DNA from: Pisolithus tinctorius
Lineage: Eukaryota > Basidiomycota > Agaricomycetes > Boletales > Pisolithaceae
Assembly (NCBI GenBank): GCA_024663395.1
Contig: JANFAH010000008.1
Location: 1,922,001-1,986,000 of the forward strand
DNA: 64,000 bases
Direction of reading: 5' to 3'
Part shown: positions 22,976 to 32,344 of the stretch, one piece after another
How the letters are laid out: every line of letters starts with the position of its first letter
Position numbering within the stretch: the first letter of the stretch is position 1
Notes under the pieces: generated by a model
What the model saw: the letters and a program-made list of their open reading frames with translations, nothing else
What the model was told of the DNA's origin: nothing
Databases searched by the model: none
Program-made: the position numbers and the translations under genes

Positions 22976-25242
22976 ATATCGATGATCCACCAAACGGTCG
23001 GGGAGAGCCTACTAAAACGTCCTGTTTCCTGTTTAGCCGCTGTTATCCGTTCCTCAGTCCTACTGTCTCATCCCTAGCCTTCACTTCGACGAACTTCTCT
23101 TCGCCCACAGCACCCGTACCGCGGAACATACCCACCGGAATACCCTCGCCTGCTTTCACTTTCCTCTCTTCCACTCAGACAATACTAAACCCCTCTGCTA
23201 TAGCCGCATTCGGCAGCGTTTATCGACTAGATCCCGCGGTTCGCACCCTCATCTACAAGCCAGTTGCCAAGAAGGTTCGGACGGTACCTGCCCCGATGGC
23301 GGAAGAGTACCGCATCGTGCGCAGCCTGCCTGACGACCCGCTCGCTGGTCTCCAACCACTTCCAACCCATCCTCCAGACTTCGCCCCGGGCGTCCGCTTC
23401 ACTGCCGAACGGGCCGCGGAACTTGACCTCGACCCTGCAGATTGGCTTTGGCCAGAAGAACTTAAACTCGTAACTTGGCTCGTTTCGGTCCATGAGCTCG
23501 CATTCGCTTGGGACATTACAGAGCGCGGACACCTAGACGAACGGTATTTCCCGCCAGTAAAGATTCCTATGATTCCGCACACGCCTTGGGTCCAACGCAA
23601 TATCCCTATCCCGAACGCGATCCATGCCCAAGTCATAGACATGATTAAAGATCGCATCAAGTCAGGCATGTATGAACCTTCTACAGCGGCTTACCGCTCC
23701 CGCTGGTTCTGCGTAGTAAAGAAAGACGGAAAGTCTCTTCGCCTTGTGCATGACTTACAGCCCCTGAATGCAGTGACCATCCGCGATGCGTCCGTCCCGC
23801 CCTTCGTAGAACATCTCGCAGAATCCTTTGCTGGATATGCGGTGTATGCGATGATGGACCTCTACTCCGGGTATGACCAGCGCGCACTCCACGTCGATTC
23901 CCGCGACCTCACCACCTTCGGTACCCCCCTCGGACCACATCGGCTTACTACTCTGCCGCAGGGCCATGCGAATGCGGTACAGGTATACCAGGGAGATACT
24001 GCATTTGTGCTCCAGGATGAGATCCCACACCATACCCTGCCTTTCATAGATGACGTCCCCGTGAAATCCGAGACCACCCGCTATCAGCGCGCAGACGGCT
24101 CCTATGAGACTATCCCGGAGAATCCTGGGATTCGGAAATTTATCTGGAATCACTGTATAGTTGTTAACCGTATCCTTCAGCGTTTGCAGAACGTCGGAGC
24201 CACTGTCTCGGCAAAGAAGTTCGTGCTAGCCGCTCCGTCCGCTGTGATCGTTGGCCACAAGTGCACCTTTGAAGGTCGCATTCCTGAAGAAAGCAAAGTG
24301 CAGAAGATCCGCGACTGGCCCGAGTGCCGCAACCTGACACAGGTCCGCGGTTTCCTCGGTGTCTGCGGAGTGCTACGCATCTTCATCAAAGATTTCGCCA
24401 AGATTGCGCGGCCGCTAGTCGCGCTCACGCGGAAAGACGTACCATTCACATGGGACGAACCGCAACGCGCTGCCATGCAACGACTCAAGGACGAAATTGT
24501 AAAGTCCCCCGCACTTCGAAGGATTGACTATGAGTGCGGTCGCGAAGTGATTTTAGCAGTTGACACATCGGTCATCGCAGTTGGCTACATCCTCTACCAG
24601 CTCGGCGAAGACGGCAGACGGTACCTGAGTCGCTTCGGATCCATCACCCTCAACGAAGTGGAAAGCCGCTACTCTCAGGCTAAGCTTGAGTTGTACGGTC
24701 TCTTCCGCGCGTTGCGCGCGGTACGCGTATACATCTTCGGTCTCACTAACTTCACTGTGGAGGTGGATGCGAAGTATATTAAGGGCATGATAAATAACCC
24801 AGATCTGCAGCCTAACGCGACGATCAATCGCTGGATCGCTGGGGTCCTCCTTTTCTCGTTCAAACTCGTCCACGTCCCTGCGGACAGGCATGCCGGCCCT
24901 GATGGCTTATCCCGCCGTCCGCGGTCGGAGCTCGACCCGCCCGAGGACAACGACCATGAGGATTGGCTAGACCGCTTCTACTCTTTCTCTACACAGGTCG
25001 TCAATGACTGCCCGCCTCTTATGTCACTTTCCAGTCAAGATCACCACTCCCTACCGCCACCCGCTTACCATCGGGCGAGCCTCCCGCCGCCTGCATCCTT
25101 CTATCTCGCATTCTCTGCGACTGCTGATGCTAATAACCCTTCCGATACCTCAGACGACCCTGCTATTCCGCGGTCCGCGAAAGCTCGGGCATGCGAAGCA
25201 AAGATAGAAATGATCCACGCATTCCTCGCGACCCGCGAGTGA
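22963..25242 (+). CDS. pol: Reverse transcriptase and RNase H of the LTR element
   Basis: 759 codons. RT motifs occur in order: KSGMYEPSTAAYRSRWFCVV, LRLVHDLQPLNAVTIRD, MMDLYSGYDQ, TTLPQGHANA, catalytic LPFIDDVPVKS (about 24043-24075; FIDD in place of the usual YxDD) and thumb text FLGVCGVLRIFIKDFAK. RNase H follows: REVILAVDTSVIAVGYIL, NEVESRYSQAKLELYGL and HVPADRHAGPDGLSRRP. It makes cDNA from element RNA. The frame ends in TGA at 25240-25242, where the next bases continue as PPDLTDAQYSSFF in the same frame. The stop is therefore probably a mutated codon (CGA to TGA fits CpG decay) and not the natural end. Confidence 0.9.
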   Translation: MGFLNIDDPPNGRGEPTKTSCFLFSRCYPFLSPTVSSLAFTSTNFSSPTAPVPRNIPTGIPSPAFTFLSSTQTILNPSAIAAFGSVYRLDPAVRTLIYKPVAKKVRTVPAPMAEEYRIVRSLPDDPLAGLQPLPTHPPDFAPGVRFTAERAAELDLDPADWLWPEELKLVTWLVSVHELAFAWDITERGHLDERYFPPVKIPMIPHTPWVQRNIPIPNAIHAQVIDMIKDRIKSGMYEPSTAAYRSRWFCVVKKDGKSLRLVHDLQPLNAVTIRDASVPPFVEHLAESFAGYAVYAMMDLYSGYDQRALHVDSRDLTTFGTPLGPHRLTTLPQGHANAVQVYQGDTAFVLQDEIPHHTLPFIDDVPVKSETTRYQRADGSYETIPENPGIRKFIWNHCIVVNRILQRLQNVGATVSAKKFVLAAPSAVIVGHKCTFEGRIPEESKVQKIRDWPECRNLTQVRGFLGVCGVLRIFIKDFAKIARPLVALTRKDVPFTWDEPQRAAMQRLKDEIVKSPALRRIDYECGREVILAVDTSVIAVGYILYQLGEDGRRYLSRFGSITLNEVESRYSQAKLELYGLFRALRAVRVYIFGLTNFTVEVDAKYIKGMINNPDLQPNATINRWIAGVLLFSFKLVHVPADRHAGPDGLSRRPRSELDPPEDNDHEDWLDRFYSFSTQVVNDCPPLMSLSSQDHHSLPPPAYHRASLPPPASFYLAFSATADANNPSDTSDDPAIPRSAKARACEAKIEMIHAFLATRE
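22966..22972 (+). promoter_or_regulatory. Candidate -1 ribosomal frameshift site G GGT TTT
   Basis: In the protease frame the codons are TGG GGT TTT TGA. GGGTTTT fits X XXY YYZ and sits directly before the stop. After a -1 slip the RT frame continues as GGG TTT TTG AAT. The frames overlap by only 13 nt. Confidence 0.6.
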
Positions 25243-26584
25243 CCTCCTGACCTTACTGATGCGCAGTACTCATCTTTCTTCAACTCGGCTAGCCGCTTCT
25301 TCCTCCTAGATGGAAACCTATGGCGTAGAGAACCGCACGGACGGCACCAGCTAGTCGTCGACGAATCCAAGCGGTATCATCTCATCAAAGAAGCGCATGA
25401 CGACCTCGGACACAAGGGAGTCTTCACTGTCCGCACACGCCTTCTCCTCCGCTTTTGGTGGCCTCTTCTTGTCGAGGATGTGAAGTGGTATGTTCGCACT
25501 TGTCACGAATGCCAGATCCGCCAGACGCAGAAGCTTCATATCCCCCCCACTGTACCCATGATAGGGGGCCCTGTTTCATAAAGCTCACATTGACACGATG
25601 CTGATGCCCAAAGCCAGCGGCTACCGCTACATAGTACAGGCTCGTTGCGCGCTCACCTCTTATCCCGAATGGCAGTATGTTGCGCGCAGGAAAATAGTAC
25701 CGCGCTCGCGTCCTTCATCTTCGAGGACATCCTATGCCGCTGGGGTCCTGCTCACCTGAGATTGTCACTGACAATGGTCCCGCGTTCGTCCAAGGCCTTA
25801 GATGCCCTAGCCGCGCAATATCATATCCTGTCACATCCGTATCTCTCCTTACAACTCTCAGGCTAACGGTATTGTAGAGCGTCGCCACTATGATGTTCGC
25901 GAGGCTATCATGAAGAGCTGCTGAGAACGATGATCGCCGCTGGCACACCGTTGCGCACGCTGTCTTCTGGGCCGAGCGGGTCACCATTTTGAAATCCTAC
26001 GGGTCTATCCCCTTATTTCATGGTACATGGTGTCGAACCGCTGTTTCCCATTCGACCTTGCGGAGGCTACCTTCCTCTTACCCCTGTCCCGCGAAGATGC
26101 AACACCGCTGACTACCACAGAACTGATTTCTTGGCGTGCGCGCCAGCTACAGAAGCGTCAGGATGATTTAGATCAGGTCCGTGGCAACGTCCTCCGCGCA
26201 CGCTTCCAGTCTATCCAACAGTTCGAAACCGCCTTTCAGCATCGCATCAAAGACCATAACTTCGCTCCCGGCACCCTCGTGCTCGTTCGCAACTCCCGCG
26301 TAGAGAAAGAGCTGAACCGGAAGACAAAGCCGCGGTACACCGGTCCCATGGTTGTCCTTCGTCGGACCACTGGGGGCTCGTACCTACTGGCCGAGCTGGA
26401 TGGCTCCATCTCCAAACTCCGCTTCGCTGCATTCCGCTTACTTCCCTACCACCCGCGGTCTCAGACCCGCGCAACTGTAACTCGCATTACTGGGTTAGAT
26501 GATGAAGAGCTAGACCGCCTTCTTGAGGAAGCTGAGGATGACCCCACTGATGATGATGTGGAGGCTTTTTCCGCAGACAGCTGA
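25243..26584 (+). pseudogene. Integrase region, several frameshifts
   Basis: An H2C2 zinc region is clear (HLIKEAHDDLGHKG, then CHECQIRQTQK, about 25378-25530). The DDE core is in pieces: SGYRYIVQARCALT, TALASFIFEDILCRWG, EIVTDNGPAF (about 25758-25790) and QANGIVERRHYDVREA. They occur in at least three frames, with a stop near 25580. The C-terminal part is one frame again (26027-26584: FLACAP-like text, then RVEKELNRKTKPRYTGPMVV) and ends TGA. It cannot make active integrase without corrections, so the copy depends on help in trans. Confidence 0.85.
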
Positions 26585-27478
26585 CTATCCGCCCTTTCCA
26601 GTTTCCACAGTTTGTCCATCGCGCTATTCCTCTTCTCCCACGATACCCATATGTCTTTCCGCGGCCTCGCCCGCCTCCCCGCGGCTTCTCCTACTACGCT
26701 CGTTCCTTCTCCCATGCTGACTGGGGACAGTCAGCGTTCAAAGTCCCCCGCAGGGGTGACCAGCATACCACTTGATACACCCGATATCAGACATAGTTCG
26801 TTTCCCTTTATCTGTTTTACCCCGGGTTTCGTCCGGAGACCTCTATTCCACCCCGGGTTTCGTCCGGTGATTCTACTGATAGCTAGTCCTCGCTCAAAAA
26901 ACATAAAAACCGCTTACAAGAAGTCCAAAACTGTCCAGAAAAATATCAAAACACCGAATAAGTATATAGCCAAAACAACGTCTCTCCTATCTCTCTTACT
27001 AGTCTCGCTGATCTCGTCCTCGGCCGCTCTATACTGCGGATACTCGCAAAGACTCCAAGCATTTCTTCTTCGATCGTGCAGTCAGCGTGCGCCCCTTGAC
27101 CTATTTTTCTTTCAATTCTCCTTCCGCTTCCTTACAATTAATACCCAAAGACCGTCACAGTTACCCAATAAACAGCCCCTTCGCTCTCTCTCCATCATTC
27201 CGTCACATCCTACCATCAACATCGTTTCACGAGGACTTACCGTCGAGAGAAGTTGAAAGCCGCACGAAGAAGACAAGTCGGGCGGTACCCCACGCTCTCT
27301 ACGATACCGCGGCCGATTCAGGGCCAGTTCCTTGCCTGGCGGACAGAAGTCCTTCGCAGTGCCTTACGTCACATCCGCATCGGACGAGCCAAGACTTGAT
27401 ATATTTCCGCGCACAATGCGCGGGCAGACAGCGATGCAGGGTATAGTACAAACGTGGATCTACAAACGGTATGATCGT
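26585..27478 (+). other. Non-coding stretch after pol with duplicated CCGGGTTTCGTCCGG motif
   Basis: No credible gene. CCCGGGTTTCGTCCGG occurs at 26821-26836 and 26852-26867 and resembles CCGGGTTTGTCCGG just upstream of the LTR TATA box. A hairpin lies at 26716-26735. The A-rich stretch at 26895-26965 may be an ancient 3' end. Confidence 0.5.
26716..26754 (+). repeat. Hairpin plus AGTCCCCCGCAGG, first copy
   Basis: The stem GCTGACT/AGTCAGC with loop GGGGAC is followed by AAAGTCCCCCGCAGGGGTGA. The same arrangement precedes the 3' LTR at 28853. Confidence 0.65.
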
Positions 27479-28568
27479 CTACTCTACTCCCAGCTTTGCC
27501 AGGGCCTCCGACAGCTGCTCGATGCGGACTTGAAGGCGAAGGTTTGCTGCATGCGCAGCCACGGCCTCGGCCCTGACCATCCCGAGGGCTTGCGAGATAT
27601 CCGAGGCGGTCTTGCCATCAAACCCGCCACGCACTGGCACCTTACCCTTGCCGCGCGCGCGGGTCTCGACCACCTCCACGTCGTCATCGTCGTGGGCCCG
27701 TTTGGAAGGGCCAGCCTTCGGTGCCTTGGTCGATCGCGCTGCACCCCGTCAACCCTGGACACGTCGGAATGCGGCCACCGCTCACCTACTGATGCCCCGG
27801 CCTGCGCCTTCTTCCCAGTCCCCTTGTTGGACTTCTCGCACCTTTGCTTCATCTTCACGCACCCGTCGCACGTCTTGCCGCTCGGTCCGATGCATGACAT
27901 GCCTTTGAGGGCGCACCGTGCGCAGGGCACCGGATGCAGTACCGCCCCGGGGGGGATGGTTATCTTCGGCTTGTCGTCATCATCGCCCTCGGCGACGGCC
28001 TGCCGAGAACGCTGTGTTGCCGTGGTGTCAGTAAAACTACCCAGCATACCCGCGGAGACTTACCTTGCGCGCCGGCTGAGGGACTTCCACGTGTGTCATC
28101 CTTACGGACGCAACAGGCTCGGCAGCACTCGCCCCTTGCCCCTCGGCGCCCTGCGGAGCCTCCTCCTCCATCCGCACGTCCTCATCAACCTTGAGCCGCG
28201 CGATCTCCTCCGTCACCCACCGCTCATATGCCTCATCCGCCTCCGCTACCACCGGACCATCAGCCGTGTCTATCTTCGTGTCGACGTCGAGCTCTCTGCC
28301 GCGCTCGACAAGCGGGAACACTTCGCCCTGGGCAACGATCAATGCTACGACTCTCTACCCAAACGAGCGCTTACCGATCGCTTCTCCCAGCATCGCAGCC
28401 ACATTACTTTCTCCTCCCACAGGTCTTCCCTGTCGTCCGGCATGCACTTCGCCTCAGCAACCAAGGCCGCAGACGCGGCAATGAACTTCGCCTTCAGAGC
28501 GGTTTTTTTCCGCTTCGATCGGGTCGGGGGTGGCAGCACGTACGAGTTGGGAAAGGCGAGGGGCACGG
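27479..28568 (-). CDS. Antisense accessory gene of the LTR element, Zn2Cys6-like and coiled-coil protein
   Basis: On the minus strand, between pol and the 3' LTR. The N-terminal part (ALKAKFIAASAALVAEAK) leads to an acidic region (KIDTADGPVVAEADEAYERW, 28037-28342). A cysteine cluster PCARCALKGMSCIGPSG... follows (27835-27922), with the spacing CX2CX6C-X7-CX2CX6C, then a basic stretch. A short helical C-terminus has ISQALGMVRAEAVAAHAANL, ending near 27479. The cysteine spacing matches fungal Zn2Cys6 binuclear clusters, which usually bind DNA; that function is inferred here. Frame changes between the parts need introns or are frameshifts; I did not resolve them. The opposite strand also shows long frames, but only this strand has a domain. 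Confidence 0.6.
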
Positions 28569-28852
28569 TTAGCAGACATGACTAGAGCGATAGAGAAGGC
28601 GATTAATGAGGGGGAAAGAATCAAATCGATGCGAAGGTTTGAGCCGCGCACTAACAAATATATACTTAGTGGCCATGAGGCGCTTATGTCATCGGTCCGG
28701 ACGCCTATACGCGGTATTCAACGGCCTTCTCGCGTCCCTCGGCTCTATGCTTGCTTCGCTTCCACGCGGAATCATCCGGTGTTCTCGAACCCTCGGCACC
28801 ACACCGTTGCCATCACCACGCGGCAAGCTATTTATGTCCTCCGCGCCACGTG

Positions 28853-28890
28853 GCTGACCAGGGACGGTCAGCATCTAAGTCCCCCGCAGG
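28853..28890 (+). repeat. Hairpin plus AGTCCCCCGCAGG, second copy, touching the 3' LTR
   Basis: The stem GCTGACC/GGTCAGC with loop AGGGAC is followed by ATCTAAGTCCCCCGCAGG and then the LTR TGTGAGG. The last stem pair differs from the first copy on both sides (T-A there, C-G here), so pairing is kept. Confidence 0.65.
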
Positions 28891-29543
28891 TGTGAGGAAT
28901 CCGCATTCCCTGGACACGTAAGCCCCTATCATTAACCGTTCCGTGACTACTGTTACGTCCGCTCCCATCTCGCGTTCACCGTTGTTCACGCGCTACCTTC
29001 CCACGCCCTCGCTCCCTCTCACGCAATGCTATACCCGCGGCCGCTGTGCTCCGGTTGTTGTTTTTCCTCGGACTCTTTCTTTTATCACGGTCTCTATTCC
29101 TTTAGTGCTTGTAGTATACCCTCGGCCTCAGTTTGGCCTGTCTTCTGTGTACGCGCTGTCGCGCGGCTTTCCTTTACTGTACCCTGTCTTACTTAGGTTC
29201 CGGGTTTGTCTGGACTATAAAGCCCTGTACTTAGGTACAGAATGATACCTTTTGGCACTCGGAAGGTCACCACGAGTTTCCTTACACTTCGTCTACACCG
29301 CACGTCTCGCATTCCGCCGTGCACGAACTACGTATACCGCTCGCACCGCTCGCATCGCCAGTACTACACCGCGGACCACGCCGCGCACGTCACGAAACAC
29401 TACCGCTACAAAGCGCTGGGTCTCTCCTTCTAGTCCCGACAGTCCAGAATCCCTTGGGACGAACAATTCGTTCCCTTCATTTCTTATTGTTGTTATCTAA
29501 GCCATCTAGCTCGTGTTGTACAGCTACTTGGACTTTTCCTACA
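28891..29543 (+). repeat. 3' LTR, 653 bp
   Basis: Same ends and exactly the same length as the 5' LTR (constant offset 9418, no indels). It is preceded by a hairpin and AAGTCCCCCGCAGG instead of a classic polypurine tract. Confidence 0.95.
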
Positions 29544-29621
29544 TCGGGGGGGTAAATGAGAGGTCCGCTGCTGATGCTTGTTCGCTGTCTACCTTTGCCG
29601 TGGGTTCTGGCCTCACCCTTA

Positions 29622-29646
29622 TCACCTTGTTTACAAGGTCACTCCA
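29622..29646 (+). repeat. 5' terminal repeat of the Helitron-type element
   Basis: 25 bp beginning TCACCTTGTTTACAAGG, the exact reverse complement of 34974-34998; itself contains the palindrome ACCTTGTTTACAAGGT. Confidence 0.8.
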
Positions 29647-29684
29647 CCCCAAAATTCGTAATGTTTTTTTGGTCAGCTGCGATT

Positions 29685-29871
29685 ATCATATTTTGGGTCT
29701 CAGCACTGTATTCCGCTGCTCTGCAACCCCGAAGTGGGTGAATGGGCTCGATTTCGTCAGACAGTCCAGTGCATGTTCCTGTCTGTTGCTTTGCATATGG
29801 GCACGAGCATGGTAAACAAGGTGCCTGCCATGCAAAATGGCCTTATTCTAGTTCATTATCATCGTGCATTG
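29685..29871 (+). repeat. 187-bp direct repeat, left copy (3' end plus 20 bp host flank)
   Basis: Matches 34998-35184 without indels and differs at 10 sites, all CpG transitions. The last 20 bp (29852-29871) are host sequence that in units 2 and 3 follows the empty site. Confidence 0.85.
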
Positions 29872-30383
29872 CATGCCTGATATCCATGATGACATAGTAC
29901 ACATACATTACAAGCACATGCTAGCAGCCTGCCTCACCCCTAAGCAGTCTCCTCACTGCCAAGGAATTGACACCCAAGCAGCACCTGTCTATGCAGCATC
30001 AGCAATGAGCCCACAGTGCACAGGTAGCAGTGACCCACGAATCATCCTCGATCAGACAGTGGCTTTCCATGGACACCATTCTGGCATGAATTGGAGCTCA
30101 TTGGAGTAACCCAGATCCTGCAAGCTGCAGCCTGGATGTATGTGGCATTTGTCAAGTCCAGGCCTACTCTGACCAACTCTGATGCTAGACAGGGTCCAGG
30201 GAGAGGTTCAGAAGCAAGTCTGACAGGAAGGAACTGAACTCCAACTGGTGGAGTGTTGGTACGTCCTCTGGTTTTAAGGTCATTGCTAATCTATGTTGAG
30301 TTGCAGACTAATATCAGAATTGACAAGCCAGCGAAGAAAGTGAAGGTTAATGACAGTAGCCAGCATGGAACTAAAGCTATGAC
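29872..30383 (+). other. Decayed sequence of unknown mobile origin
   Basis: An 81-codon plus-strand frame (29864-30109) reads DIHDDIVHIHYKHMLAACL and later SDPRIILDQTVAFHGHHSG. Further text (QAAAWMYVAFVKSRPTLT) is near 30121-30165. It is rich in His, Gln and Cys where Arg would be expected after CpG decay. I do not recognise the family. Confidence 0.3.
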
Positions 30384-32208
30384 TCAGGAATTGAGGGAGT
30401 TGGCCTTAGCAAGTTCCACATCAGATTGGCCACTTTCAATGGGGACCAACAGCACAACTTGCAGGCACATATGTTTCGTCAATGCAAACTTGCCTGAAGA
30501 ACTGCAAGAAGATAGAAGATGGTCGAAACAAATGCTTCCTGCTCTCCTCATGTGCGCCAGGTCCTTCGCTTCCTCACACAACTCATCGGAGTCGAGCTCA
30601 GATGAGCCTGAGTCTGAAGGGGAGACCGCCATGCTGAAACCATAGGACTCATCGAGTAGTGACTTGAGAGCATCGGCTATGTGGCCTGAGTTCTCAACCA
30701 TGGTTTCATGAAGTTCAAAGAGGCTGGCCAGGTTGTTGGCAATCAGCCCCGTGGCCTCGATTAGTTGCTCGAGCTTGTTTTCCAAGCCCGAGTATCTTTT
30801 GGCGCCAGCCTCCCTTGGCCCGCTACCTCCAGCCTCGGGCTCGTTGATCTCCAACACCTCGACCACTTTTGACTTCACCCACTTCTTCTGACTCGGCCTG
30901 GGCTCTGGCATCTCTTCATCGGCCTTCCGTTTCTTCCCTTTGTCGGCCTTGACCTTGGGACTGGCCTCGGCATCCTTGCCATCCCCAGGCCACTGGCATT
31001 TACCTTTTGATTGGTTGCACTGCATGCAGGCGACGTGTTTCTTATTACTGTCTATGACAAATTTGCAGACAATGTGGGCCCAGGCACAGCAGGTACAGCT
31101 AAAAGGGTTGTCAAAGAGGATACGCTGTAGGAAAAGTCCAAGTAGCCATATAATACGAGCTAGATGGCTTAGATAACAACAATAATAAATGAAGGGAACG
31201 AATTGCTCGTCCCAAGGGATTCTGGACTGTCGAGACTAGAAGGTGAGACCCGGCACTTTGTAGCAGTAGTGGTTCGTGACGTGTGCGGCGTGGTCTGCGG
31301 GATAGTACTGGCGATGCGAGCAGTGCGAGCGGTATACGTAGTTTGTGCGCGGTGGAATGCGAGACGTGCGGTGTAGACAAAGTGTAAAGGAAACTCGTAG
31401 TGACCTCTCGAGTGCCAAAAGGTATCATTCTGTACCTAAGTACAGGGTTTTATAGTCCGGGAAAACCCGGAACCTAAGTAAGACAGGGTACAGTAAAGGA
31501 AAGCCGCGCGACAGCGCGTACACAGAAGACAGGCCAAACAGAGGCCAAGGGTACACTACAAGCACTAAAGGAACAGAGACCGTGATAAGAGAAAGAGTCT
31601 GAGGAAAAACAACAACCAGAGCACAGCGGCCGCGGGTATAGCATTGCACGAGAGGGAGCGAGGGCGTGGGAAGGTAGTGTGTGAACAACAGTGAACGCGA
31701 GAGGGGAGTGGACATAACAGTAGTCACAGAACGGTTAATGATAGGGGCTTACACGTCCAGGGAATGCGGATTCCTCACAACGCACAAGGTTGAAAAAACC
31801 ACTCACCCAGGATCCATCACCACCTTCTTCACCTCACTCCCGGTCTCATTACCACTGACCCTGGCCTCACTACTCTTCCCAGCCTCGGCTTTGCACTTCT
31901 CCTCCTCACGTGCCCTCTTCTCTTCAGCCTCTCGCTCTGCCTTCTCGGCCTCAGCCTTCTCCCTCTCAGCCCTCTCGGCCTTGGCTTGCTCCCTCACCAC
32001 CCTCTCGGCCTCAAGCCAAGCCTGCTCCTCATGCCAGGCTTGTTCAGCTGCCTTTCGTCTCTTTCTCTCCTTGGCCTTCACCCTCATTGTCTCCTCGTCG
32101 TCGTCGGTGTCATATCAGATGGCATCATCCGATACCTGGGTCCAGTCAACGATGACCTGGCCTTCGTTGTTGTTGCCAGTTGTGCTGATTGGCCTTGAGT
32201 CGGACATA
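30384..32208 (-). pseudogene. Second antisense accessory gene, Zn2Cys6-like, interrupted by a solo LTR
   Basis: Starts MSDSRPISTTGNNNEGQVIV at 32208. After an in-frame TGA (32115-32117) it continues with DTDDDEETMRVKAKERKRR and a long Ala/Glu/Arg coiled coil (31803-32087). The exon ends at ...VVMDPG with a GTGAGT donor. The matching acceptor TTTTAG lies near 31100, and the next exon starts CTCCAWAHIVC. The cysteine pattern CX2CX6C-X12-CX2CX6C (30997-31097, second half CMQCNQSKGKC) is of Zn2Cys6 type. A basic stretch and a helical tail (LENKLEQLIEATGLIANNLA) follow to the stop at 30384. The layout matches the accessory gene at 27479-28568, though sequence similarity is low. The solo LTR sits in the intron. 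The TGA makes it a probable pseudogene. Confidence 0.65.
31122..31783 (-). mobile_element. Solo LTR of the same Ty3/gypsy family, inverted, with ACGC target duplication
   Basis: 31126-31779 (654 bp) is the reverse complement of the 653-bp LTR with many more differences (TGTAGGAAAAGTCC...TTCCTCACA). ACGC occurs on both sides (31122-31125, 31780-31783). The 4-bp duplication agrees with the full element. Confidence 0.9.
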
Positions 32209-32344
32209 ATGAAGAGGATGAGAATGAAAGACGCAAAGGGTTTAGCAAGCCACAAGTATCGGTTTTTCAAACTCAGCTGACTTTCGGACTCAGCCTACCA
32301 CTCTCATAGGGGTCTCATGGGTTCGACCCCTAAGAGGGGGATAC

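Larger units (their letters stand above)
19469..29547 (+). mobile_element. Ty3/gypsy LTR retrotransposon, 10,071 bp plus TCGG target duplication
   Basis: Two 653-bp LTRs (TG...CA) bound the element at 19473-29543. TCGG occurs at 19469-19472 and 29544-29547. Removing the element and one TCGG rebuilds the site seen undisturbed in unit 2 near 48596-48620. The order gag, protease, reverse transcriptase, RNase H, integrase is that of Ty3/gypsy. Behind pol lies an extra 2.3-kb module with an antisense gene. The element is no longer autonomous: integrase is frameshifted and RNase H is followed by a TGA. Confidence 0.95.

Noticed and set aside
27332..28585. 417-codon plus-strand frame opposite the accessory gene
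   Set aside because: Low-complexity Arg/Pro/Ser text without family features; the minus strand has the cysteine cluster and acidic/coiled-coil regions.
31681..32280. 199-codon plus-strand frame rich in Ser/Ala/Leu
   Set aside because: Complement of the Glu/Arg/Ala coiled coil of the antisense accessory gene; composition explains its openness.
32314..32332. GGGTTCGACCCC resembling a tRNA B box
   Set aside because: No A box, acceptor stem or anticodon arm at the right distance; it lies just before the purine tract and presumed LTR.
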